A DNA stretch of 55,693 bases from Candidatus Thorarchaeota archaeon SMTZ1-45. GTDB lineage: Archaea > Asgardarchaeota > Thorarchaeia > Thorarchaeales > Thorarchaeaceae. Below the pieces are notes generated by a model. The model had not been told where the DNA came from. It did not search any database and saw only the letters and a program-made list of their open reading frames with translations. Of the stretch, positions 25,449-33,182 are shown one piece after another (the stretch's first letter is position 1; each line of letters opens with the position of its first letter). The position numbers and the translations under genes were made by a program. The DNA is taken from contig LRSL01000031.1 in NCBI GenBank assembly GCA_001563335.1, forward strand, positions 1 through 55,693, in the 5' to 3' direction.

Positions 25449-27098
25449 CTAGCTCACATCAGCAGGTACCGGGACCATATTGCCTCTATTGATGAGCCAT
25501 TTTGAATCAAGGGACCTCTTTACTGCTTGCATTTCTGTGATGCCTTTCTCTCCATACATTGCTTCTAGGAATGCACGTTTAAGCTTCCCAATGCCATGCT
25601 CTGCTGCGACAGTCCCTCCCAACTCAATAGCTTTCTTCGCAAAGATCATGTAATTGTCCATTCCCTGCTTAACCTCTTCGTTGTTTCTAGGAAGCATATT
25701 CACATGTATGTGATTGTCACCGATATGCCCCCACATCACGTATTCCATACCTTGCGCATCAAGGGTTGATATGTAGTAGTGTAGATATTCTCTAAGAGTC
25801 TCATCAGGAACAGCCATGTCAGTGCCAATCTTGTGAACCTCAGGATATTGCGCTTTTCTCTGAGCAATTATGCCGTTGACTGTTTCTGGAACAAAGTGAC
25901 GCACTGTCTTCATCTTAGCAAGTTCAGACCGATCCATCCCAGCCCAGCTCGACTCAGATGATGTGTTATTCTTCATAAGAATCTCTTCTAGACCCATGAC
26001 AAGTTCTTCCATATTCTCAGGTGTGAATGAGAATTCAAAGAAGATGATCGCTTTTGTGTCATCCTTCATAGCTGGGACTTTAATTCCTGCAGCTCCAGCC
26101 TTTTCTTTTATCATTTCAATGGCATGTGGTCCAAAATACTCCAAAAAGTCCATTTTTATTGGAGAATCAGGGGCACGAACATCATAGACAAAATTGATTG
26201 CATCATCTATACTTGGGAAGAAAGCCATTACTGTCATGATGTTCTCTTCAAGTTGAACCAGACCTAGTTCGACTTCTGTAATCACACCTAGTATGCCCTC
26301 TGAACCGATGAACAGATCAATGAGGTCCATGTCTGGTTTCGCAAAGAGTCCTGCAGCATTCTTTGTCTTTGGCATTGTATAGGAAGGAATAGTGACTTCA
26401 GCCTCGGTCCCATCACTAAGCACAATCACAAATTTACCGTTTTCAGCGATGATTTTTCCACGTTCAATATCCAGAATATCACCATTTGCTAGAACAACCC
26501 GGATGTGATAGACCCACGGTCTCACAGCTCCATACTTGAAGGTCCTTGCACCTGAAGCGTTACAAGCCACAATACCACCTAGCCACGCACTCATCTCAGT
26601 AGGATCTACTGGAAATGTGAGTGTTTGAGCTTCACCTAGAAAACGTTCTAGGGCTTTTTGTTGATTAGGTGTTCCTTTTCCTCTAAGCTTTTCCAGCTTC
26701 TTTGACTGAACAGCATCAACTAAATCTTCGAGGGTTAGACCGGATTGCGCCGCTATAGAGTATAACTCTTTGGAATTATCATAGTTCATGTACGATAACT
26801 GGTTCATTTTTTCAAGATTCAACGCAATTCCACCTAATGGGACTGCTGCACCTGTGAGACCAGTCCTACCGCCTTGAATAGTCACAGGAATTTCACTTTC
26901 ATATGCACTTCTCATAATTGCTGCGACCTCAGCTTCTGTTGAGGGGAAAATGATTTTCTCTGCAACGCCATCAAAGGAATGACTTTCATCATCAAGATAC
27001 AGCGCATATGTATCGGTAATCTCCGCTTGATCAACTACTGTTTTTGTCTGTGATAGATCTACTATATCTGATGCTTGAGCAACAATTCGGTTTGTCAT
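25449..27098 (-). CDS. FAD-linked oxidoreductase (D-lactate dehydrogenase/GlcD type)
   Basis: About 549 residues in the usual two-domain order. The FAD_binding_4 (PCMH) domain has PVTIQGGRTGLTGAAVPLGG-like flavin loop segments near residue 70, GGIVACNASGARTFKYGAVR and LFIGSEGILGVITEVEL. The C-terminal FAD-oxidase C domain carries HIGDNHIHVN and the end motif AAEHGIGKLKRAFL. Such enzymes oxidise D-2-hydroxy acids (lactate, glycolate, 2-hydroxyglutarate). No fused or adjacent iron-sulfur subunit is seen, so the electron acceptor is unknown; a ferredoxin or quinone-like carrier is inference. ATG 27098 has AGGA 9 nt upstream and is favoured over TTG 27104. Divergent from the phosphoesterase. Confidence 0.88.
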   Translation of the reverse strand: MTNRIVAQASDIVDLSQTKTVVDQAEITDTYALYLDDESHSFDGVAEKIIFPSTEAEVAAIMRSAYESEIPVTIQGGRTGLTGAAVPLGGIALNLEKMNQLSYMNYDNSKELYSIAAQSGLTLEDLVDAVQSKKLEKLRGKGTPNQQKALERFLGEAQTLTFPVDPTEMSAWLGGIVACNASGARTFKYGAVRPWVYHIRVVLANGDILDIERGKIIAENGKFVIVLSDGTEAEVTIPSYTMPKTKNAAGLFAKPDMDLIDLFIGSEGILGVITEVELGLVQLEENIMTVMAFFPSIDDAINFVYDVRAPDSPIKMDFLEYFGPHAIEMIKEKAGAAGIKVPAMKDDTKAIIFFEFSFTPENMEELVMGLEEILMKNNTSSESSWAGMDRSELAKMKTVRHFVPETVNGIIAQRKAQYPEVHKIGTDMAVPDETLREYLHYYISTLDAQGMEYVMWGHIGDNHIHVNMLPRNNEEVKQGMDNYMIFAKKAIELGGTVAAEHGIGKLKRAFLEAMYGEKGITEMQAVKRSLDSKWLINRGNMVPVPADVS

Positions 27099-27225
27099 TG
27101 TCAATCGTCCTATGAACTAATTCTCGAGATTGCAATGATAAGGCAATATCAAGGATTTGGTCTGGTAGTTCAACTAACTTCTTTTAAAAGATGCAAGTTA
27201 CTTTACACCAAGTGAGTGAGAAAGC

Positions 27226-28134
27226 TTGAGAATTGCTGCAGTTTCAGACATACATGTGTTGCCCAACGGCAGTGATGAGCTTCTTTTGACAAAGATTAAG
27301 GAACGAGTTGAAGAGATTGACCCAGATGTCTTTGTGATTGCAGGCGATATCAGTGACCGACTAGATGTCCTTTCAGACGCTCTGTCTAAGTTACAAGCAA
27401 AGAGTTGTGAGAATCTTTTTGTTTCTGGTAACCATGACATCTGGTTTGAGGAACAAGAGGGACCAGGATCTCTAGAGAAGTACTCTAGAATAATAGGAGA
27501 GGTGTGCAAGAGGAATGGATTTTCTCACATACCAGATGCACCCATAGTTCTAGAGGATTATGCATTCATTGGCAGTATTGGTTGGTATGATTACTCATTC
27601 AAGCGTGATGAGCTCAATATACCAATGAAGAATTATGAGCAGAAAGAGTATCAAGGTGCAATATGGTATGACCTTCTCAGGCTTGATTGGGAGTTTAGTG
27701 ATAGAGAGGCTACAGATTTGTTCAACAGAAAGATAGAGTATGATTTGAAGACACTGCCAGAGGACTGCAAATATGTCATCTATGTGTCTCATCATCTCCC
27801 ATTTCAGGACCTTACAATCTACAAGAACAAGTTGCCTTGGGATTTTCATGGAGCTTTCATGGGGGCCACCAGCACTGGTCATATTATAAAGAGCGATGAA
27901 AGAATACTATTATCAGTTTCAGGACATAGTCACGTTCGAAACATGGTAACATATGAGAATCTTGTAGCACTAACTGTTCCAGTAGGGTATGGACGTCCAG
28001 AGCCTAGACATCTAGAAGATTTTGTAAAAGATGCAATAGCCATTATTGACCTCGATGAAAAAGACGTAAAGATTCATGATTTTGTGAGAGGTGATTTGTC
28101 CGCGGGTCTTCCCTTTGCATCATCAAGAAATTGA
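27226..28134 (+). CDS. Metallophosphoesterase
   Basis: 302 residues of the calcineurin-like phosphoesterase fold. Metal motifs in order: SDIH near residue 7, AGDISD near 40, SGNHDIW near 67, SHHLP near 190 and SGHSH near 232, the full set for a dinuclear site. Start is TTG at 27226, directly before RIAAVSDIH, as usual for the fold, with a weak GTGAG upstream. Substrate could be a phosphodiester, nucleotide or phosphoprotein; nothing visible decides it. Divergent from the FAD oxidase. Confidence 0.88.
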   Translation: MRIAAVSDIHVLPNGSDELLLTKIKERVEEIDPDVFVIAGDISDRLDVLSDALSKLQAKSCENLFVSGNHDIWFEEQEGPGSLEKYSRIIGEVCKRNGFSHIPDAPIVLEDYAFIGSIGWYDYSFKRDELNIPMKNYEQKEYQGAIWYDLLRLDWEFSDREATDLFNRKIEYDLKTLPEDCKYVIYVSHHLPFQDLTIYKNKLPWDFHGAFMGATSTGHIIKSDERILLSVSGHSHVRNMVTYENLVALTVPVGYGRPEPRHLEDFVKDAIAIIDLDEKDVKIHDFVRGDLSAGLPFASSRN

Positions 28135-28222
28135 CAGACACATTAATGAGTAGGAGCAACAGTCAGGTTGGACACATGGTCCTTGTGATGGACCAACCGA
28201 TGAATCTGAAGTGATTGAAGTC

Positions 28223-29617
28223 ATGAGGAAAATTGGATGGGAGATCATTGCTACAATTTTCATAGCAATTATGGTTACTACTTCACTCATCCTCTTGATC
28301 AGTTTTCAGAACTTACCTATGGCTGTGCTTGTAATTTTCATTGGAAGCTATATACTGATTTCCACTGAGAAGATAAACCGAACTGCAATGTCACTGCTGG
28401 GTGTGGCATTAGTCGGTTTCGTTCTGTATGTCGGTCAAGTGGTACAAAATCCTCTTGGAGTTAGTTTTGCAGAGCTCATAGAGCATGTTGAGTGGGACAC
28501 AATCATTTTCATCATAGCAATGAGTATCATTGTGTCGGTGGCGGCGGCATCAGGTATTTTCCAATATATCGCCCTCAGAATAGCAGCTAGAAGTGAGGGT
28601 GACCCCAAACAACTCTTCATAGTATTCTTGGTTTTTATTTCAGGAATTAGTCTCTTCTTCGATACAGTGTCTACAATGTTGATTGCTGCACCTCTCACAA
28701 TAGAGATTTGCAAGGCTTTAGAGATTGATTTCAAACCATTTCTCGTAGCTGAAGCAATAGTGTGTAATTTCTCCTCTATTCCATCGGTTGTTGGTGCAGT
28801 ACCAAATCTTGTAATAGCTGGGGAAACAGAATTGGATGTGGGATTCCTGTTCATAACATTCATGCCTCTTTCAATAATCTTGTTTCTTGTCAGTTTGCCC
28901 ATCTTTCTAAGGTGGTATAGTTCATCATTTGGAGTCACTGATGAACATCGAGTGGATGCAGTCTTTTCAATCGATCCAGCAACTATGATAAAAGACAGAT
29001 GGGATTTCAACATCTCAGCAGCTGCAATTGTATTTCTGGTGATTGGTTTTGCGCTAGGACCAAGTTTGAGAGTGGGGGGAATGGAGAAGGGATTGACGCC
29101 TCCAATGGTCGCACTCATCATCGCAGGATTCTTGCTATTATTAGCACATGAGAGAGCCAATGAATTTTTGAATAGAATCGGTTGGCCTACTGTGTTCTTC
29201 CTGGTTGGACTCTTCGGACTTGTTGGCGCCTTGGATATCACTGGATGGATTAATTTCTTGGCAGATGTTTTTAATGCTATAATTGGCGATAACCCAATCC
29301 TTCAAACAGTCTTTTTGGTCTGGATTCCAGCCATGCTGTCAGCATTCCTTGATAATCTCCCTGTATCATTGGTCCTTGCACCCATCGCGGAGATATTTGG
29401 GAATCCGCTAGCACTGGTTTTTGCAGTGAATGTTGGAGGATATATCTTCACACCACTGGGTTCACCAGCCAATATGGTGGCCATTGGTCTTTCAGAGCAA
29501 CAACATGATCCAATTCCATTCATTGAATTCATCAAGATAGGAACACTTCTTGGAATGATACATCTGGCAATAGGTAGTGGTTATCTGATTCTTCTTCAGT
29601 TTCTTTTTGGCATCTGA
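28223..29617 (+). CDS. ArsB/NhaD-type (ion transporter superfamily) permease, paralogue 1
   Basis: About 464 residues and roughly 12 membrane helices. It has the superfamily hallmarks: FDTVSTMLIAAPLTIEICKALEIDF then NFSSIPSVVGAVPNLVIA in the first half, and a matching half with LSAFLDNLPVSLVLAP, NVGGYIFTPLGSPANMVAIGLSEQ in the second. Family members carry arsenite, sodium/proton, citrate or other anions; motifs do not separate these. An extra hydrophobic helix sits at the N-terminus (ATIFIAIMVTTSLILLISF), absent from paralogues 2 and 3. ATG 28223 or GTG 28211 may be the start. First of three tandem paralogues; paralogue 2 begins within about 20 nt of its stop, so they are cotranscribed. Confidence 0.85.
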   Translation: MRKIGWEIIATIFIAIMVTTSLILLISFQNLPMAVLVIFIGSYILISTEKINRTAMSLLGVALVGFVLYVGQVVQNPLGVSFAELIEHVEWDTIIFIIAMSIIVSVAAASGIFQYIALRIAARSEGDPKQLFIVFLVFISGISLFFDTVSTMLIAAPLTIEICKALEIDFKPFLVAEAIVCNFSSIPSVVGAVPNLVIAGETELDVGFLFITFMPLSIILFLVSLPIFLRWYSSSFGVTDEHRVDAVFSIDPATMIKDRWDFNISAAAIVFLVIGFALGPSLRVGGMEKGLTPPMVALIIAGFLLLLAHERANEFLNRIGWPTVFFLVGLFGLVGALDITGWINFLADVFNAIIGDNPILQTVFLVWIPAMLSAFLDNLPVSLVLAPIAEIFGNPLALVFAVNVGGYIFTPLGSPANMVAIGLSEQQHDPIPFIEFIKIGTLLGMIHLAIGSGYLILLQFLFGI

Positions 29618-29635
29618 TTTTGATTGGAGGTGAGG

Positions 29636-30916
29636 ATGGTGGATGAAATATCTGGGATTATTTTGGCATTCTTTATTATCACCTATCTTCTAATCTCGAC
29701 CGGAAAAGTAAATCGTACTGCAATGTCATTACTTGGCCTTGGTGTTGCAGGAGCTATCTTATGGGCTGCAAATCAAAGTACGTTTGTCAATGTCATCAAT
29801 GATATTGAATGGCATACTATTCTCTTTCTTACATCAATACAAATCATCGTGGTCGTTGCAGCATCTTCAGGTATGTTTCAATATATATCAATAGAACTGG
29901 TGAAACCAACTCATGGTGACATCAAACGTCTATTCATTACACTAATGGCATTTGTATTCACGATTTCCTTGATTTTTGATACAACATCTACAATGATTGT
30001 CATGGTGCCAGTGACTGTTGAACTCTGCAAGGCACTTGATCTTGACTTTAGACCATTCTTGATTTCTGAGGCAATAATTTGTAATTTCGCATCCATTCCA
30101 TCAGTCATTGGATCAATACCGAATATCGTAATAGCAACGGAAGCCGTGCTAGATTCAAGCTTGATGTTCGTGACACTTATGCCAATAACGGTTTTACTGT
30201 TTGCAATCACGATTCCCATTCTTCTAAAATATTACAGAGATACTCTAGTACTGAGTGATGAGTATATTGTTGAAGAAATTATGATGGTTGACTCCAGCTT
30301 TATGATTCGATCAAAGAATGATTTCTATGCTTCACTCGTTGCTCTGACAGTTCTTGTTATTGGAATCACTGTAGGGCTTGGTCTTGGGTTGCGAACTAGT
30401 TTTGTGGCAATCATTCTAGCTTCTATTCTACTTATTTTCTGCAGAGAGCGTGTTGATGACATACTCAATAGGGTGAACTGGGCTTCAATTCTATTTCTTG
30501 TGGGTCTCTTTGGTCTTGTCGCAGCTCTGGGAGTCACAGGTATTATTCAGGAGTTCAGTTTGGGAGTTCAGGCATTGGTCAATTTGAGTGAGATATTAGG
30601 TGTGACCTTCATGACTTGGATTCCTGCAATTCTCTCGGGGGTCATAGACACAGTTCCTGTATCAGCACTACTTGCACCTGTTGCAGCCTCATTGGTTTCA
30701 AGTCCTATTTTTGCAATCACTCTTGTATATGCTGTTAATATTGGAGGTTTTCTGTTTCCTCTGGGAGCTCCTGGGAATATTATCATTATTGCTTATTCAA
30801 TAAAGGAAGGGAAGCCAATCAGACTTCTTGATTTCTTGAAGATAGCCACGCCTTTGGGTATAATTATGCTGGGATTGGGAAATGCTTGGCTGTTGATTAT
30901 GTCAGCATTCATATAA
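29636..30916 (+). CDS. ArsB/NhaD-type permease, paralogue 2
   Basis: About 426 residues, same fold and motif order as its neighbours: FDTTSTMIVMVPVTVELCKALDLDF, NFASIPSVIGSIPNIVIA, and late INIGGFLFPLGAPGNIIIIAYS-like segment. It deviates at the otherwise conserved DN pair of the second half: ILSGVIDTVPVSALLAP has Asp-Thr where paralogues 1 and 3 have Asp-Asn. It also ends in IKEGKPIRLLDFLKIATPLGI where the others have an SEQQH loop. Start within a cluster of TTG 29624, GTG 29630, ATG 29636 and GTG 29639 around GGAGGTGA. It may transport a different ion or pair with a paralogue. Confidence 0.83.
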   Translation: MVDEISGIILAFFIITYLLISTGKVNRTAMSLLGLGVAGAILWAANQSTFVNVINDIEWHTILFLTSIQIIVVVAASSGMFQYISIELVKPTHGDIKRLFITLMAFVFTISLIFDTTSTMIVMVPVTVELCKALDLDFRPFLISEAIICNFASIPSVIGSIPNIVIATEAVLDSSLMFVTLMPITVLLFAITIPILLKYYRDTLVLSDEYIVEEIMMVDSSFMIRSKNDFYASLVALTVLVIGITVGLGLGLRTSFVAIILASILLIFCRERVDDILNRVNWASILFLVGLFGLVAALGVTGIIQEFSLGVQALVNLSEILGVTFMTWIPAILSGVIDTVPVSALLAPVAASLVSSPIFAITLVYAVNIGGFLFPLGAPGNIIIIAYSIKEGKPIRLLDFLKIATPLGIIMLGLGNAWLLIMSAFI

Positions 30917-31045
30917 TTAGGACAAATTGACGCTAGTTTCCATTTATCAAGCTAGTCGAGCTAATAGATGGTTTGCTAGGAATAAAGATATGTATCTATA
31001 TCAAAGTCAAATTAGGTCATATAGAAACAACTGAGAAAAAAGACA

Positions 31046-32371
31046 ATGCAGGAACCAGTTGGCACACTCGTATTACTTGTTTTCATTGGAACATATCTCA
31101 TGATCTCCAGTGAAAGAGTTAATCGTGCCGCAATGTCCATGGTGGGAATGGGAATTGTGGGATTAGTTCTATGGGTGTCTTTCACGACCTCAGGGGGAAC
31201 AATGGGAGCTACATTTTCCACTCTAGTGGAACATATAGAATGGGGAACTATTCTTTTCCTAATTGGGATGATGGGAATTGTTTCTGTAGCTCGCAACTCA
31301 GGAATGTTCCAATATATTGCATTAACTCTTGTCAAGCCCACAGGGGGTAATACCAAACGTCTATTCACAGTATTCATAGTCTTTGTTTTTGTGATATCTC
31401 TGGTTTTTGATACTACTTCTACAATATTGATTATGGGTCCATTAACAATAGAGGTCTGCAATGCACTTGAGATTGACTTCAAACCCTTTCTGATCTCAGA
31501 AGCTATCGTAGCCAATTTTGCTTCAATACCGTCAATTGTAGGCGCAGTTCCAAACCTTGTGATCGCAAATAAGATACTAGAAGAAGGTGTGACTGGATTT
31601 GATGCGTCTATCCTTTTTGTGACAATGATGCCCCTCTCTATCATATTATTGTTGATTTCGCTACCTCTGTTTTATAAAATGTTTAAGGATAAGCTACCAG
31701 ATTCAGAAGAAGAAGTACGGGAGGAGGTCTTTGTGGTTTCTCCTGTGCATATGATCAGATCTAGAAATGATTTCTATCTCTCTCTGGCTGCAATTGGGAT
31801 TCTTGTTTTAGCATTCACATGGGGACAGGGGTCTGGACTTGAACCACCTCTTGTTGCCATTATTGTGGCATTCTTTGTTCTACTTATGACCAGAGAGAGA
31901 GTGGAGGACATATTATCAAAGATTAATTGGAATACTGTGTTCTTCTTAATTGGAATTTTCGGACTTGTTGGTGCTCTGGAGATTGTCTTATTCATTTTTG
32001 ATGTCGGTGAGTTAGTAAAAGATATTGTATCTGAGAACACTGGAATCGCTGTAGCATTTCTCGTTTGGGTTCCGGCAGCACTTTCAGCGGTCATTGATAA
32101 CATCCCAGTATCAGTAGTTCTAGCACCCATAGCAGCAAGTCTAGCAGCTTCTTACACACCAGTTTTTCCAGCAATCCTCATATTCGCAGTGAACGTAGGA
32201 GGTTATGTTCTACCCATTGGTGCTCCAGCAAATATCCTTGCGATGGCATTATCTGAAGAACAACACGAGAGGATTAGTTTCAAGGATTTCTTAAAGATAG
32301 CAACTCCTTTGGCCATTCTCCATCTACTCATTGGAACGGGCTGGCTCTTTTTCATGTCGTTAATACTCTAG
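31046..32371 (+). CDS. ArsB/NhaD-type permease, paralogue 3
   Basis: 441 residues, about 11-12 helices. Motifs: FDTTSTILIMGPLTIEVCNALEIDF, NFASIPSIVGAVPNLVIA, LSAVIDNIPVSVVLAP and NVGGYVLPIGAPANILAMALSEEQHE, closer to paralogue 1 than 2 in the second half. Start ATG 31046. It is separated from paralogue 2 by 129 nt that include an A/T-rich TATA-like stretch (AAAGATATGTATC), so it may have its own promoter. Function within the superfamily undecided. Followed by the GC-rich element at 32.4 kb. Confidence 0.84.
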   Translation: MQEPVGTLVLLVFIGTYLMISSERVNRAAMSMVGMGIVGLVLWVSFTTSGGTMGATFSTLVEHIEWGTILFLIGMMGIVSVARNSGMFQYIALTLVKPTGGNTKRLFTVFIVFVFVISLVFDTTSTILIMGPLTIEVCNALEIDFKPFLISEAIVANFASIPSIVGAVPNLVIANKILEEGVTGFDASILFVTMMPLSIILLLISLPLFYKMFKDKLPDSEEEVREEVFVVSPVHMIRSRNDFYLSLAAIGILVLAFTWGQGSGLEPPLVAIIVAFFVLLMTRERVEDILSKINWNTVFFLIGIFGLVGALEIVLFIFDVGELVKDIVSENTGIAVAFLVWVPAALSAVIDNIPVSVVLAPIAASLAASYTPVFPAILIFAVNVGGYVLPIGAPANILAMALSEEQHERISFKDFLKIATPLAILHLLIGTGWLFFMSLIL

Positions 32372-32401
32372 AGCCTCGCAGCTTATCTTGTTCAAAAAAC
32401 G

Positions 32402-32463
32402 GGTGGCGTCTGCCCCCGTTAATCGGGCCGCCGGGAGGACGACACCGCGGAAACAGGACGCCA
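32402..32463 (+). ncRNA. GC-rich structured element (candidate ncRNA or leader/3' RNA)
   Basis: About 62 nt with roughly two-thirds G+C in an A/T-rich intergenic gap. GGTGGCGTC (32402-32410) can pair with GACGACACC (32438-32446; 8 bp and one mismatch), enclosing hairpin CCCG-TTAAT-CGGG (32415-32427). Alternatively GGCGTC (32405-32410) pairs with GACGCC (32457-32462), with CCGC/GCGG (32428-32431 with 32447-32450) as an inner arm. It lacks tRNA, SRP, C/D or known riboswitch signatures I can recall. Could be a 3' structure of the permease mRNA, an independent small RNA, or a bistable switch for the next gene. Confidence 0.4.
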
Positions 32464-32528
32464 AACTATCTATACATCATTTGATTAAATAGGTTTAGTT
32501 ATTGTCAACAGCATGTGCCAAATGCGCA

Positions 32529-32546
32529 TCCGTATCTTTATACGGA
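32529..32546 (+). repeat. Small perfect hairpin upstream of the NYN gene
   Basis: TCCGTAT (32529-32535) pairs with ATACGGA (32540-32546) around CTTT. It overlaps a CTTTATA TATA-like stretch about 38 nt before the TTG start at 32578, so it may instead be an operator-promoter overlap. Confidence 0.4.
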
Positions 32547-32577
32547 CTGGTTTGACCGGAATTTTGTTCATATTTAG

Positions 32578-33093
32578 TTGAGGTTTCAAAAATTGCCAAA
32601 ACGTGCCAGATGTCCCTATTGTGACCGATTATTCAATCGGGATGTGCTGGATGCACACGTTGAGAAGTGCAGAACTCAAGAACAAGTGGGTAATAATTTA
32701 GAACTACGCTCACAGAAACGGAAAATTGTAGTTGATGGGAATAATGTCGCATATCATTTGACGCCACAGGAAAGACCACAGGCTCAAAATCTCGCTTTGG
32801 CGTATTATAGTCTTACAGCTTCAGGTTTTGATCCTATTTTTGTTGTATCTGCAGCATTAGACCACACTATCGATAGTCCAAGTTCACTTGATTCATTCAT
32901 GATGAGTGCAACTGTGATTAAGGCGCCTCAAGGTACAAATGATGATTTGAAGATAATCCAATTGGCCAAGAAACTAGGTGTGGAAATAGTATCAAATGAC
33001 CGATTCTTGGATTGGATAGACAAATTCCCTTGGCTTACTTCTCGACTTAGGAGGTTTCGAATGACTCCATCAGGATTGATACTAACCATGTGA
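32578..33093 (+). CDS. Zinc-finger NYN/Zc3h12a-like ribonuclease
   Basis: 171 residues. The N-terminal CPYCDRLFNRDVLDAHVEKC is a C2H2-like (C-x2-C ... H-x3-C) zinc finger. After a linker, KIVVDGNNVAYHL begins a NYN/PIN-like nuclease domain with acidic residues in VDGNN, GTNDDLKII and SNDRFLDWID, the pattern of the Zc3h12a/Regnase RNase family. It probably cleaves RNA in the cytosol with the finger guiding it; the target is unknown. TTG at 32578 fits a short-leader transcript from the TATA-like stretch near 32537. Upstream of the alanyl-tRNA synthetase gene, which invites but does not prove a tRNA-linked role. Confidence 0.75.
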   Translation: MRFQKLPKRARCPYCDRLFNRDVLDAHVEKCRTQEQVGNNLELRSQKRKIVVDGNNVAYHLTPQERPQAQNLALAYYSLTASGFDPIFVVSAALDHTIDSPSSLDSFMMSATVIKAPQGTNDDLKIIQLAKKLGVEIVSNDRFLDWIDKFPWLTSRLRRFRMTPSGLILTM

Positions 33094-33100
33094 CTTGACT

Positions 33101-33144
33101 CAAATCATGTATTCTTCGAAACGATTAAAATCAATCATGATTTG
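33101..33144 (+). repeat. Inverted repeat between NYN and alaS genes
   Basis: CAAATCATG (33101-33109) and CATGATTTG (33136-33144) are perfect 9-bp inverted copies with a 26-nt spacer. It may be a terminator-like mRNA structure or an operator for alaS. Confidence 0.4.
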
Positions 33145-33182
33145 GCTCTTAACACAATACTATGATTGCAATAGGGTGAAGT

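Noticed and set aside
28435..29241. 268-residue minus-strand frame opposite permease 1
   Set aside because: A shadow of the membrane gene: Ser/Thr/Pro-rich composition typical of the antisense of hydrophobic codons, no ribosome site.
32402..32463. tRNA, 5S rRNA or SRP RNA as an identity for the GC-rich element
   Set aside because: No T-loop GTTCRA, no 5S core, no SRP domain motif and wrong length; kept only as an unnamed structured element.
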